DNA of 64,000 nt from Halomonas denitrificans (GTDB lineage Bacteria > Pseudomonadota > Gammaproteobacteria > Pseudomonadales > Halomonadaceae): the NCBI RefSeq assembly GCF_003056305.1, contig NZ_PYVX01000010.1, forward strand, positions 1 through 64,000, written 5' to 3'. Below the pieces are notes generated by a model. It saw only the letters and a list, made by a program, of their open reading frames with translations. It ran no database searches and was not told the origin of the DNA. The first letter of the stretch is position 1, and the number at the start of each line of letters is the position of its first letter. A program made the translations under genes and the position numbers. Positions 30,325-38,004 of this stretch are shown piece by piece.

Positions 30325-30936
30325 ATGAAACGCCTGATCGCCACCGCCGCGCTGGCCACTCTCGTCGCCGGCCCCGCCTTCGCCCAGGACCCTTGGGTCG
30401 GCCCGCATGAGGGCCCCTACCTGGGAGCCGGCATCGGCCACGCCACCCTGGACAACGAGACCCTCGACTGGCTCGAGCGCATCGGCGCGAACACCGATGA
30501 CAGCGATACGGGGTACAAGCTGTTTGCCGGCTACCAGTTCAACCCCAACGTGGCCGTCGAGGCCGGCTACGTGGACCTCGGCGAGGCGTCCGCCAGCGGG
30601 GCCAGCGGGGGCGACCGGGCCAGGCTGACGCTTGGCATGGAGGGCGTCACGGCAGCGCTGGTCGGCAAGCTGCCCATCGCGAATGGGTTCAGCGTGCATG
30701 GCAAGCTCGGAATGATCGCCTATGACGCGGACCTCGACCTCGACGCCGAGATCGACGGCCAATCCTATGACGTCAGCGCCGACGAGGACGGCACCGACCC
30801 CTTCTACGGGATCGGCGCCGAGTACGCGATCCAGCGCCTCCTGATCCGCGGCGAGTACGAGCGCTACGACATCAGCGAGAGCGGTGAGGACTTCGAGATC
30901 GACCTCTTCTCCGCCAGCGTCGGCTACCACTTCTGA
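30325..30936 (+). CDS. Outer membrane beta-barrel protein (OmpA/OmpW-like porin fold)
   Basis: A 203-residue exported protein with a clean signal peptide (KRLIATAALATLVAGPAFA, then QDP). The mature part has alternating strands typical of an eight-stranded barrel: YLGAGIGHATLD, YKLFAGYQFNPNVAVEAGYVD, LIRGEYERYDIS, and a C-terminal FSASVGYHF ending in Phe for BamA recognition. AAGGAG precedes two adjacent ATGs; I use 30325 on spacing, 30322 is equally possible. It is transcribed alone and ends at a strong terminator. Confidence 0.8.
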   Translation: MKRLIATAALATLVAGPAFAQDPWVGPHEGPYLGAGIGHATLDNETLDWLERIGANTDDSDTGYKLFAGYQFNPNVAVEAGYVDLGEASASGASGGDRARLTLGMEGVTAALVGKLPIANGFSVHGKLGMIAYDADLDLDAEIDGQSYDVSADEDGTDPFYGIGAEYAIQRLLIRGEYERYDISESGEDFEIDLFSASVGYHF

Positions 30937-30955
30937 TCGCCATCGGCGCACCCTG

Positions 30956-30981
30956 ACGGCCCCGCTTCCCGGCGGGGCCGT
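30956..30981 (+). terminator. Rho-independent-like terminator after the barrel gene
   Basis: ACGGCCCCGC / GCGGGGCCGT, a perfect 10-bp stem with a six-base loop, followed by TTGCGTTA. It lies 20 bases past the stop. Confidence 0.75.
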
Positions 30982-31037
30982 TGCGTTACGGGACGGGACA
31001 CGACACTCTGGCGCGTTTGACCATCGAGGGACCCGCC

Positions 31038-32402
31038 GTGACGTCGACCAAGACCGCCGGGACGCCGACGCGCATCTGGGCGCTGGCCTGGCCGATCATT
31101 CTCTCCAACATCACCGTGCCGCTGCTCGGGCTCGTCGATACCGCCGTGGTCGGCCACCTGCCCGACTCGCGCTATCTCGCCGGGGTGACCCTGGGGGCGA
31201 CGCTGTTCAGCTTCCTCTACTGGGGCTTCGGCTTCCTGCGCATGGGCACCACCGGCCTCACCTCCCAGGCGGTGGGACGCGAGGCGGATGGCGAGGTGCG
31301 CAACCTGCTCGGCCAGTCGCTGCTGCTCGCCATGGGGATCGGCCTCACGCTGATCCTGGCCGGCGAGCCGCTGGTGCGGCTCGGGCTGTGGCTGCTCGAC
31401 GGCAGCGCGGCGGCCACCGAACTCGCCGCGGAGTATGCCCGCATCCGCCTGCTCTCGGCCCCGGCGGTGCTGGCCAACTACGCCATCCTCGGCTGGTTCC
31501 TCGGTCAGCAGAACTCGCGGGTGACGCTGGCCATCCTGGTGCTGACCAACAGCGTCAACATCGCCCTGGACCTGCTGTTCGTGGTGGGGCTCGGCATGAC
31601 CAGCGACGGCGTGGCCTGGGCCACGGTGATCGCCGACTACACGGCGCTGGCCTTCGGCCTGTGGCTGGTGTCGCGCCAGCTCCGGGGGCTCGCGGGGCGC
31701 TTCCTGCGCAGCCGGATCCTGCGGCTTGCCGCCTACGGCGAGCTCTTCCGGGTCAACGCCAACCTCTTCGTGCGCACCCTGGGCCTGCTCTTCGCCATGG
31801 CCTTCTTCACCTCCCGCGGCGCCGCCCAGGGCGACACCGTGCTGGCCGCCAACGCCGTGCTGCTGCAGTTCATCATGCTGACCAGCTACGCCCTGGACGG
31901 TTTCGCCCATGCCGCCGAGGCGCTGGCCGGGCGCGCCGTGGGCCGCCGGCGCTTCGACGAGTTCGGCGACGTGGTAAAGAGCGCCGCGCGCTTCTCGCTG
32001 ATCACCGCCGGCACGGCCGCGCTGGCCTTCGCCCTGGGCGGCGAGGGGCTGATCGCGCTGCTCACCGGCCTGCCGGAGGTGCGGGAGACGGCCGGGGCCT
32101 ACCTGCCCTGGATGGTCGTCATGCCGCTGGTGGCGGTGTGGAGCTACTTGCTGGACGGCGTCTTCATCGGCGCGACCGCGATCCGCGAGATGCGCAACAG
32201 CATCTTCGCCGGCCTCGCCGTCTACCTGCCGCTCTGGTGGCTCACCCATGGGCTCGGCAATCACGGCCTGTGGCTCGCCTTCCTGGCCTTCGCCGCGGTG
32301 CGTTCGGGGGTGCTCGCCGCCTACTACCGCCACCATCGCCGCACCCGCTGGTGCCATCACGCGACGGCCGCCCGCGTTGACGACGCGCCCCGTCCCGGGT
32401 AG
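31038..32402 (+). CDS. MATE-family efflux transporter (DinF-like)
   Basis: A 454-residue, 12-helix multidrug and toxin extrusion protein. It begins at GTG 31038 because GAGGG lies 7 bases upstream and the conserved start (RIWALAWPIILSNITVPLLG) follows directly; a longer frame upstream overlaps the terminator. Other family features are DTAVVGHLPD, GTTGLTSQAVGRE and the second-half YALDGFAHAAEALAGRAVG, the latter typical of the DinF branch. It exports cationic or oxidised compounds using sodium or protons; the substrate is unknown. Confidence 0.9.
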   Translation: MTSTKTAGTPTRIWALAWPIILSNITVPLLGLVDTAVVGHLPDSRYLAGVTLGATLFSFLYWGFGFLRMGTTGLTSQAVGREADGEVRNLLGQSLLLAMGIGLTLILAGEPLVRLGLWLLDGSAAATELAAEYARIRLLSAPAVLANYAILGWFLGQQNSRVTLAILVLTNSVNIALDLLFVVGLGMTSDGVAWATVIADYTALAFGLWLVSRQLRGLAGRFLRSRILRLAAYGELFRVNANLFVRTLGLLFAMAFFTSRGAAQGDTVLAANAVLLQFIMLTSYALDGFAHAAEALAGRAVGRRRFDEFGDVVKSAARFSLITAGTAALAFALGGEGLIALLTGLPEVRETAGAYLPWMVVMPLVAVWSYLLDGVFIGATAIREMRNSIFAGLAVYLPLWWLTHGLGNHGLWLAFLAFAAVRSGVLAAYYRHHRRTRWCHHATAARVDDAPRPG

Positions 32403-32472
32403 CACAAGCCTCTGAGATTGCGCTACTTTCTGTCGGGTACGCCATACAAGACAACAGAACAAGGGAACTCTC

Positions 32473-33783
32473 ATGCTCAAGGCTCTATCGCGGCCGGCCG
32501 TCAAGCTGGTCGAGAGGTATCTGCCCGACCCCTACATCTTCGTGCTGCTGCTGACGGTCATCGCCGCCGCCGCGGCGATCGCCGTGGAGCGCCAGACCCC
32601 GCTGGCGGTGCTGCGTTTCTGGGGCGACGGCTTCTGGAACCTGCTGACCTTCTCGATGCAGATGCTGCTGGTGCTGGTCACCGGCTTCATGCTGGCCAGC
32701 TCACCCCCCGTCAGCCGCCTGCTGCAGAGACTCGCCGGCCTGGCCAACAACGCCGGCGCCGCCATCCTGCTGGTGACCCTGGTCTCGCTGGCCGCCAGCT
32801 GGATCAACTGGGGGTTCGGCCTGGTGGTCGGCGCGCTGTTCGCCAAGGAGCTGGCCCGCCAGATCAAGGTCGACTATCGCCTGCTGGTGGCCAGCGCCTA
32901 CTCCGGCTTCGTGGTCTGGCACGGCGGGCTGGCTGGCTCCGTGCCGCTGGTGATCGCCACCGAGGGGCACTTCGCCGTCGAGCAGATCGGCGTGATCGGC
33001 ACCGGCGAGACCATCTTCTCGCTGTTCAACGTCGCCATCGTGCTCTGCCTGTTCGTGGCGGTGCCGCTGGTCAACCGGATGATGCTCCCGGACGAGAAGG
33101 ACAGCGTCTACATCGACCCCGCGCTGCTCGGCGAGACCGAGACGAAGCGGCCGCGCATCACCCGCCCGGCCGAGCGCCTCGAGAACAGCACCACCCTCGC
33201 CTGGCTGGTCGGCATCCCCGGCCTGCTGTTCCTGTTCGACCACTTCGTGCTCCAGGGCGGCGGCCTCAACCTGAACGTGGTGAACTTCCTGTTCCTGTTC
33301 CTGGCCATCGTGCTGCACCGCACGCCCCAGAGCCTGCTCAACAGCCTGCACGAGGCGATCAAGGGCGGCGCCGGCATCGTCATCCAGTTCCCCTTCTACG
33401 CCGGGATCATGGCGATCATGGTGCAGTCCGGGCTCGCCGAGACGCTGTCCGGCGCGCTGATCTCCTTCGCCACCGAGGCGACCCTGCCCTTCTGGTCCTT
33501 CATCAGCGCCGGCATCGTCAACATCTTCGTGCCCTCCGGCGGCGGCCAGTGGGCCGTGCAGGCGCCGGTGATGCTGCCGGCCGCCCAGGCGCTGGGCGTG
33601 GACATCCCCCGGGTGGCCATGGCCGTGGCCTGGGGCGACGCCTGGACCAACCTGCTGCAGCCCTTCTGGGCGCTGCCGGTGCTCGGCATCGCCGGCCTCA
33701 AGGCCAAGGACATCATGGGCTTCTGCCTGATCCAGCTGCTGATCACCGGCATCATCATCGCCGTCGGCCTGACCTGGTTCTGA
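32473..33783 (+). CDS. Short-chain fatty acid transporter (AtoE family)
   Basis: A 436-residue polytopic membrane protein of the AtoE/TIGR00366 family, about 10-12 helices. Typical segments are ERYLPDPYIFVLLLTVIAA near the N-terminus, SWINWGFGLVVGALFAKE, YSGFVVWHGGLAGSVPL and the C-terminal FVPSGGGQWAVQAPVMLPAA. It imports short-chain fatty acids such as butyrate. An acyl-CoA thioesterase follows after a terminator, but I do not claim they are one unit. GGGAAC lies shortly before the ATG. Confidence 0.9.
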   Translation: MLKALSRPAVKLVERYLPDPYIFVLLLTVIAAAAAIAVERQTPLAVLRFWGDGFWNLLTFSMQMLLVLVTGFMLASSPPVSRLLQRLAGLANNAGAAILLVTLVSLAASWINWGFGLVVGALFAKELARQIKVDYRLLVASAYSGFVVWHGGLAGSVPLVIATEGHFAVEQIGVIGTGETIFSLFNVAIVLCLFVAVPLVNRMMLPDEKDSVYIDPALLGETETKRPRITRPAERLENSTTLAWLVGIPGLLFLFDHFVLQGGGLNLNVVNFLFLFLAIVLHRTPQSLLNSLHEAIKGGAGIVIQFPFYAGIMAIMVQSGLAETLSGALISFATEATLPFWSFISAGIVNIFVPSGGGQWAVQAPVMLPAAQALGVDIPRVAMAVAWGDAWTNLLQPFWALPVLGIAGLKAKDIMGFCLIQLLITGIIIAVGLTWF

Positions 33784-33810
33784 CCCGGCCCGCCCGAGCG
33801 CGATCCGCCG

Positions 33811-33842
33811 ACGCCTCGCTCCCGCTTGCGGGGGCGAGGCGT
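33811..33842 (+). terminator. Terminator after the short-chain fatty acid transporter
   Basis: ACGCCTCGCTCCCG pairs with CGGGGGCGAGGCGT across a four-base loop (CTTG), with one G-U pair. Followed by TATGCTT. It separates the transporter from the thioesterase gene. Confidence 0.75.
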
Positions 33843-33875
33843 TATGCTTCATGAAACCTTCACGGGACCCAAGCG

Positions 33876-34379
33876 ATGGACGACCAGACCCTCCCCGGCC
33901 AGCACGAACTCTCGATGACCGTGCTGATGACCCCGGACATGGCCAACTTCAGCGGCAAGGTGCACGGCGGCGCCATCCTGAAGAAGCTCGACGAGGTGGC
34001 CTACGCCTGCGCCAGCCGCTACGCCGGCCACTACGTGGTGACGCTCTCCGTCGATCAGGTGCTGTTCAAGCAGCCGATCCACGTCGGCGAGCTGGTCACC
34101 TTCCTGGCCTGCGTCAACCACGTGGGCAGCTCCTCCATGGAGATCGGCATCAAGGTGGTGGCCGAGGACATCCGCCACAAGATGATCCGCCACACCAACA
34201 GCTGCTACCTGACCATGGTCGCCGTCGACGACCACGGCAAGCCGGCGCGGGTGCCGCCGCTACGGCTGGAGACCCGGCTGCAGAAGCTGCGCTTCGAGAA
34301 GGCGGCCCTGCGCAAGAAGCTGCGCAAGCAGGCCGAGGAGGAGGAGCGCCGCACCCTGGCGGAGCACGGCGAGCCCTAG
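33876..34379 (+). CDS. Acyl-CoA thioesterase, hotdog fold (YciA-like)
   Basis: A 167-residue hotdog-fold thioesterase. The motif SGKVHGGAILKKLDEVAYACAS, with the catalytic-region His-Gly-Gly and Asp, is near residue 28; DQVLFKQPIHVGELVTF and SSSMEIGIKVVAED follow, as in YciA/BFIT enzymes. It hydrolyses acyl-CoA to free acid and CoA. The C-terminal 40 residues are strongly basic and coiled-coil-like (KLRFEKAALRKKLRKQAEEE), an extension beyond the usual fold. Confidence 0.9.
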   Translation: MDDQTLPGQHELSMTVLMTPDMANFSGKVHGGAILKKLDEVAYACASRYAGHYVVTLSVDQVLFKQPIHVGELVTFLACVNHVGSSSMEIGIKVVAEDIRHKMIRHTNSCYLTMVAVDDHGKPARVPPLRLETRLQKLRFEKAALRKKLRKQAEEEERRTLAEHGEP

Positions 34380-34396
34380 GAGGGCGGCGGTGACGC

Positions 34397-34717
34397 TCAG
34401 CCGCAGTCGATGGCGGTGATGATATCGCGCTCGTCCAGGCGCACGTTGAGGCGATCCTGGCGGTAGTCGAGGGTCGCGACGGTCCCGGGGTGCAGCACCC
34501 TGAGGGTGGCCGCGCCGCTCTCGGCCTGCAGCGCCTCGCCGAGGGCGGCGGTGAAGCGCTGCCCGAGCCGATCCTGAAGCGAGGTGGCATCGCAGTCGCT
34601 GCCGGCGGTCACCTCGGGCGGAGGCGGCGCGGGCGCCGGATCGGGAGTGGTCGATCCGCCGGCGCAGCCGGCCAGCAGCAGGGCGGCGGCGATCGGCGCG
34701 AGGGCCTTAGAGCGCAT
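34397..34717 (-). CDS. I78-family peptidase inhibitor lipoprotein
   Basis: A 106-residue predicted lipoprotein: signal SKALAPIAAALLLAGC, a Pro/Ala-rich linker, then a potato-inhibitor-I78-like domain. Family marks are SDCDATSLQDRLGQRF, the reactive-loop region RVLHPGTVATLDYRQDRLNV and a terminal IDCG with paired cysteines. Members are predicted serine-protease inhibitors in the periplasm or envelope. GAGGAGAAG precedes the ATG at 34717. Confidence 0.8.
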   Translation of the reverse strand: MRSKALAPIAAALLLAGCAGGSTTPDPAPAPPPPEVTAGSDCDATSLQDRLGQRFTAALGEALQAESGAATLRVLHPGTVATLDYRQDRLNVRLDERDIITAIDCG

Positions 34718-34792
34718 GGTCTTCTCCTCTTCCATGGTGGAGGGCCCGGAACGATCGGTCACCGTTCCGGCGGGTCGCCCCCCATACGCTGA

Positions 34793-34924
34793 TCAGTAGC
34801 TGGATTTCTGGATGGCCTCACCACCCTCCTCGATGTCCTGGCCGGCGCCGCGGATGGTGTTGCAGCCGCTAAGCAGCGACACGGCGAACAGCGCGACGAG
34901 TCCCAGTGCGAGTGTCCGTTTCAT
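34793..34924 (-). CDS. Entericidin A/B family lipoprotein
   Basis: A 43-residue lipoprotein. It reads MKRTLALGLVALFAVSLLSG followed by CNTIRGAGQDIEEGGEAIQK, with the lipobox LLSGC and the NTIRGAGQDI core of the entericidin family, small toxin/antidote-like lipoproteins linked to stationary-phase lysis. GAGGAGG lies 5 bases before the ATG. It is upstream of, and may share a transcript with, the I78 inhibitor gene. Confidence 0.88.
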   Translation of the reverse strand: MKRTLALGLVALFAVSLLSGCNTIRGAGQDIEEGGEAIQKSSY

Positions 34925-35008
34925 GCTTGCCTCCTCGAGCTTTCCGATGTGCAGTCAATCGATCATGCCCTTTGAATCTAGCACGCGACCGCCGCCATCA
35001 TCGAACGG

Positions 35009-35755
35009 CTATCCCAGCAGCAGGCGCAGGATGATCGCCGCGATGACCGCGAGGGTCAGCCACTTGACGATCAGGGCCCCGCGCGGGCTCATGTTGACCT
35101 TCACCGCCAGCCAGGCGCCCAGCATGCTGCCCGCCGCCAGCATCAGGCCGTAGCCCCAGCGCACCTGGTCGTTGACCAGGAAGATCGCCAGGGCCGGCAG
35201 GGTATAGACCAGCACGATCAGCACCTTGAAGACGTTCACCTGGGCCAGGTCGATCTTCAGCATGCGGTAGAGCACCACGATGAAGAGGATCCCCACCCCG
35301 ATCTGGATGAAGCCGCCATAGAGGCCGATGGCGAACATCGCCAGGTAGACGGCGGGGGTGAGGCGCTCGGCGGTGAGCGGGCGGGTCTCCACCCGCGGCT
35401 GAGGGAGCAGCATCAGCACCGCCGAGCCCGCCATCACCGCGATCAGGATCGCCTCGAACAGGGCGTCGTCGGTCTGCAGGGCCAGCCAGGCGCCGAGCAG
35501 CGAGCCGGCGACCGCCGGCACCGACAGCCGCAGGGAGAGCCCCAGGTAGGAGGCGCCGGCGCGCAGGAAGCTGGTGACCGCCGAGACGCTCTGAAAAGCC
35601 ACGGAGACCCGGTTGGTGCCGTTGGCCGCCTGGGGCGGCAGCCCCAGGAACATCAGCAGCGGCAGCGTCAGCATCGAGCCCCCCGCGGCGAGCACGTTGA
35701 TGAAACCGGCCAGGGTGCCGATGGTCAGCAGGGCGAGGGCCTCGAGCAGCGTCAT
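35009..35755 (-). CDS. TSUP-family membrane transporter (TauE/SafE-like)
   Basis: A 248-residue polytopic membrane protein of the sulfite exporter TauE/SafE family, with about 8 helices. It has the two half-repeats usual for TSUP: IGTLAGFINVLAAGGSMLTLPLL near the N-terminus and YGGFIQIGVGILFIVVLY in the second half. Members export sulfite, sulfoacetate or other organosulfur anions, or have unknown substrates. It stands alone on this strand; no sulfur gene is adjacent. Confidence 0.85.
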   Translation of the reverse strand: MTLLEALALLTIGTLAGFINVLAAGGSMLTLPLLMFLGLPPQAANGTNRVSVAFQSVSAVTSFLRAGASYLGLSLRLSVPAVAGSLLGAWLALQTDDALFEAILIAVMAGSAVLMLLPQPRVETRPLTAERLTPAVYLAMFAIGLYGGFIQIGVGILFIVVLYRMLKIDLAQVNVFKVLIVLVYTLPALAIFLVNDQVRWGYGLMLAAGSMLGAWLAVKVNMSPRGALIVKWLTLAVIAAIILRLLLG

Positions 35756-35887
35756 GATGGCGTCCGTGCGTAGCGAGTCGAAGGCCGTCCAGCATACCGG
35801 CCCCGCCCGGCCGGGGGAATCTGACCGCCCGGCCCCGCTGTGCCATCATGGGCGCCACAGGGATGCCCTGGCGAAAGGAGAGCAGCG

Positions 35888-36325
35888 ATGCAGGATTTCG
35901 AACCCGATGCCCGCCTGGTGGCGGACACCTACCCGATCACCGAGCTGCCGCTGTGCCAGCTGCGGCTGATGGACGACGCGCGCTTTCCCTGGCTGGTGCT
36001 GGTGCCGCGCCGCCAGGCGGTCAGCGAGGTGTTCGACCTCGACGAGGCCGACCAGCGTCAGCTGTGGCGGGAGGCCACCGCGGTCGGCCGGGCCCTGCTC
36101 GAGGCGCTGGAGGGCGACAAGCTCAATCTCGCGAGCCTCGGCAACGTGGTCGCCCAGCTGCACGTGCACGCCGTGGTGCGTCGCCGCGAGGACGCCGCCT
36201 GGCCGGCGCCGGTGTGGGGCCACGGCCAGGCCGAGCCCTACGACCCGGACGCCCTGGCCGACATGCGCGCCCGCATCCTGGCCGAGCTGGAGCGGCTGGA
36301 CCTGGACGCCGGCGAACGAGGCTGA
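35888..36325 (+). CDS. HIT-domain protein
   Basis: A 145-residue histidine-triad protein beginning MQDFEPDARLVADTYPI. The HIT signature reads QLHVHAVVRR near residue 95: the first His of HxHxHxx is Gln, while the middle, catalytic His is kept. The upstream LASLGNVVAQLHVH pattern is typical of proteobacterial HIT proteins. They hydrolyse nucleoside-phosphate derivatives. AAAGGAG lies 8 bases before the ATG. Its start region faces the TSUP gene across a 132-base divergent spacer. Confidence 0.85.
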   Translation: MQDFEPDARLVADTYPITELPLCQLRLMDDARFPWLVLVPRRQAVSEVFDLDEADQRQLWREATAVGRALLEALEGDKLNLASLGNVVAQLHVHAVVRRREDAAWPAPVWGHGQAEPYDPDALADMRARILAELERLDLDAGERG

Positions 36326-36364
36326 GGAGACCGGGGCCGAGGCCACAGGAACGCGGCGTCGGCC

Positions 36365-36724
36365 TCAGGGGGAAGGCCGCAGTCGCGCCTCGAGGTCGGC
36401 GAGCCAGGGAGCCAGCAGGTCGGGCGGCAGCGCCCGGCCGCCCCGGGTGGCGAGGGCCTCGATCCGGCTTCCTCCCTCGACGCCCGGCGAGACGCGAAGC
36501 GCAATGCCATAGCCCGGCATGCGGGCCAGCACGGCGTCCAGCCGCCCCAGATCAATGTCGGCATGGCGAATCACGTAGCCACGCTCCATCAGCAGCGCCA
36601 TCGCCTCGCGCAGGGTCGCCTCGGGCGTGGCCGCCAGACGTCGCTCGACCGGCGCGCCGGGGGGCGAGGCGGCACAGCCGGCGAGCCAGGCGATCAGCAG
36701 CAGGGGGAGCAGCGCGCGCATCAT
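36365..36724 (-). CDS. Lipoprotein of unknown function, paralogue of the upstream gene
   Basis: A 119-residue predicted lipoprotein (MMRALLPLLLIAWLAGC). The mature part contains ALLMERGYVIRHADIDLGRLDAVL, strikingly like ALEAEGFVVRHTDASLGLVSA in the next gene upstream. Its ATG overlaps the stop of that gene (ATGA). I do not recognise a named domain; the pair look like an ancient tandem duplication. Confidence 0.6.
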   Translation of the reverse strand: MMRALLPLLLIAWLAGCAASPPGAPVERRLAATPEATLREAMALLMERGYVIRHADIDLGRLDAVLARMPGYGIALRVSPGVEGGSRIEALATRGGRALPPDLLAPWLADLEARLRPSP

Positions 36725-37257
36725 GACTTCCCCCCGGCCGGCACGGCCCGGATGGCGTTACGCAGGTCGCGGCAGAAGTCGGCGTCGCTGGCACTGCGCG
36801 ATTCGCGCAGGTCGCCCCGCCAGTCGATCAGGCGAATGTCGCGGCTCACGCGCACCGCTTGCTCGTCGACCACCACCGAGACCCGCTCGGCGCGGGTGGC
36901 CTCGTCGATGCCCGGCCCGAAGCCGCCGCCCATGCCGAGCATCACGCCCGTGCCGATGTGCCCCCCGCTGCCGCCGCGCACGAAGCCGCCGATGTGCGGC
37001 AGGCGTTCGACGCCGTTGTCGTGGTAGATGGTGGTGCGGGCCCGGTCGGCGCTGACCAGCCCCAGCGAGGCATCGGTGTGGCGCACCACGAACCCCTCCG
37101 CCTCCAGGGCCGTGATCACCCGGGGCAGGTCATCGCCGGACGCCGCGGTCCAGCGGCACTCGGCGGCGGGGGCGGGCTCGGCCACCGGCAGGGTCGTCGG
37201 CGTCATCTGGCAGCCGGCCAGCACGCCCGGCAGCAGCCATATCAGCCATGCACGCAT
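36721..37257 (-). CDS. Lipoprotein of unknown function
   Basis: A 178-residue predicted lipoprotein (MRAWLIWLLPGVLAGC). It contains VITALEAEGFVVRHTDASLGLVSA near residue 50, a Gly-rich middle (GGSGGHIGTGVMLGMGGGFGPG) and a C-terminal domain with DADFCRDLRNAIRAV. The Gly-rich stretch and a final Cys-containing helix resemble small outer-membrane lipoproteins of the YbaY/YceB size class, but I cannot name the family. The start ATG 37257 is preferred over an upstream extension. It precedes, and is coupled to, its paralogue. Confidence 0.6.
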   Translation of the reverse strand: MRAWLIWLLPGVLAGCQMTPTTLPVAEPAPAAECRWTAASGDDLPRVITALEAEGFVVRHTDASLGLVSADRARTTIYHDNGVERLPHIGGFVRGGSGGHIGTGVMLGMGGGFGPGIDEATRAERVSVVVDEQAVRVSRDIRLIDWRGDLRESRSASDADFCRDLRNAIRAVPAGGKS

Positions 37258-37444
37258 CGGGTCGTCTCCAGAAACGGTTGCCTTCAGTCTAGGCCGCACG
37301 CCGCGGCGACGACACGCCGGCCTTGAATCTCGCCGCCGCCGCCCGCACCTCGTTGGCATCGGCTATGGCGGCCATGAAGAGAATCGACTTACCCGCAGCC
37401 GCCGACCGCAGTACGCTGTCCACAAGCGATCAAGGAGGCATTGC

Positions 37445-37918
37445 ATGAGCGACACCAACACCATCGGCCTGCACGAATCCAGCGCCAGCCAGCTCGCCGA
37501 AAAGCTCAACGAGCTGCTGGCCAACTACCAGATCTTCTACATGAACGTGCGCGGCTATCACTGGAACGTGAAGGGCCCGCAGTTCTTCCAGCTCCACGAG
37601 AAGTTCGAGGAGTTCTACACCGACCTGCTGATCAAGGTCGACGAGGTCGCCGAGCGCATCCTGACCCTGGGCCACACCCCGGTCCACGCCTACAGCGACT
37701 ACGTGAAGATCGCCCGGATCCAGGAGGACAAGGACGTTCACGACGGCGAGGCCTGCGTGCGCGGCGTGCTCCAGGGCTACCAGACGCTGATCGAGCTGCA
37801 GCGCGAGCTGCTCTCCCTGGCCTCCGACGCCGACGACGAGGGCACCGCCGCCCAGGCCGGCGACTACATCCGCGAGCAGGAGAAGACCGTGTGGATGCTG
37901 GGCGCCTACCTCGGCTGA
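37445..37918 (+). CDS. dps: Dps-family DNA-protecting ferritin
   Basis: A 157-residue ferritin-like protein. The dinuclear iron site is visible: the His in NVRGYHWNVKGPQF, His/Glu in FFQLHEKFEEFY and Asp/Glu in DLLIKVDEVAERIL. It forms dodecamers that bind DNA and oxidise Fe(II) with peroxide, protecting the chromosome in starvation and oxidative stress. AAGGAGG lies 6 bases before the ATG, predicting strong translation. It ends at a clean hairpin. Confidence 0.93.
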   Translation: MSDTNTIGLHESSASQLAEKLNELLANYQIFYMNVRGYHWNVKGPQFFQLHEKFEEFYTDLLIKVDEVAERILTLGHTPVHAYSDYVKIARIQEDKDVHDGEACVRGVLQGYQTLIELQRELLSLASDADDEGTAAQAGDYIREQEKTVWMLGAYLG

Positions 37919-37943
37919 TCGCCCCGCCCCGCGCATGAACCCG

Positions 37944-37967
37944 GAACGCCGCCCTCGGGCGGCGTTC
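37944..37967 (+). terminator. Terminator after dps
   Basis: GAACGCCGCC / GGCGGCGTTC, a perfect 10-bp stem with loop CTCG, followed by TGTCGTCT. Confidence 0.8.
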
Positions 37968-38004
37968 TGTCGTCTGGCGGTCGCGTTCTGAGCTTAAGAG
38001 CAGC

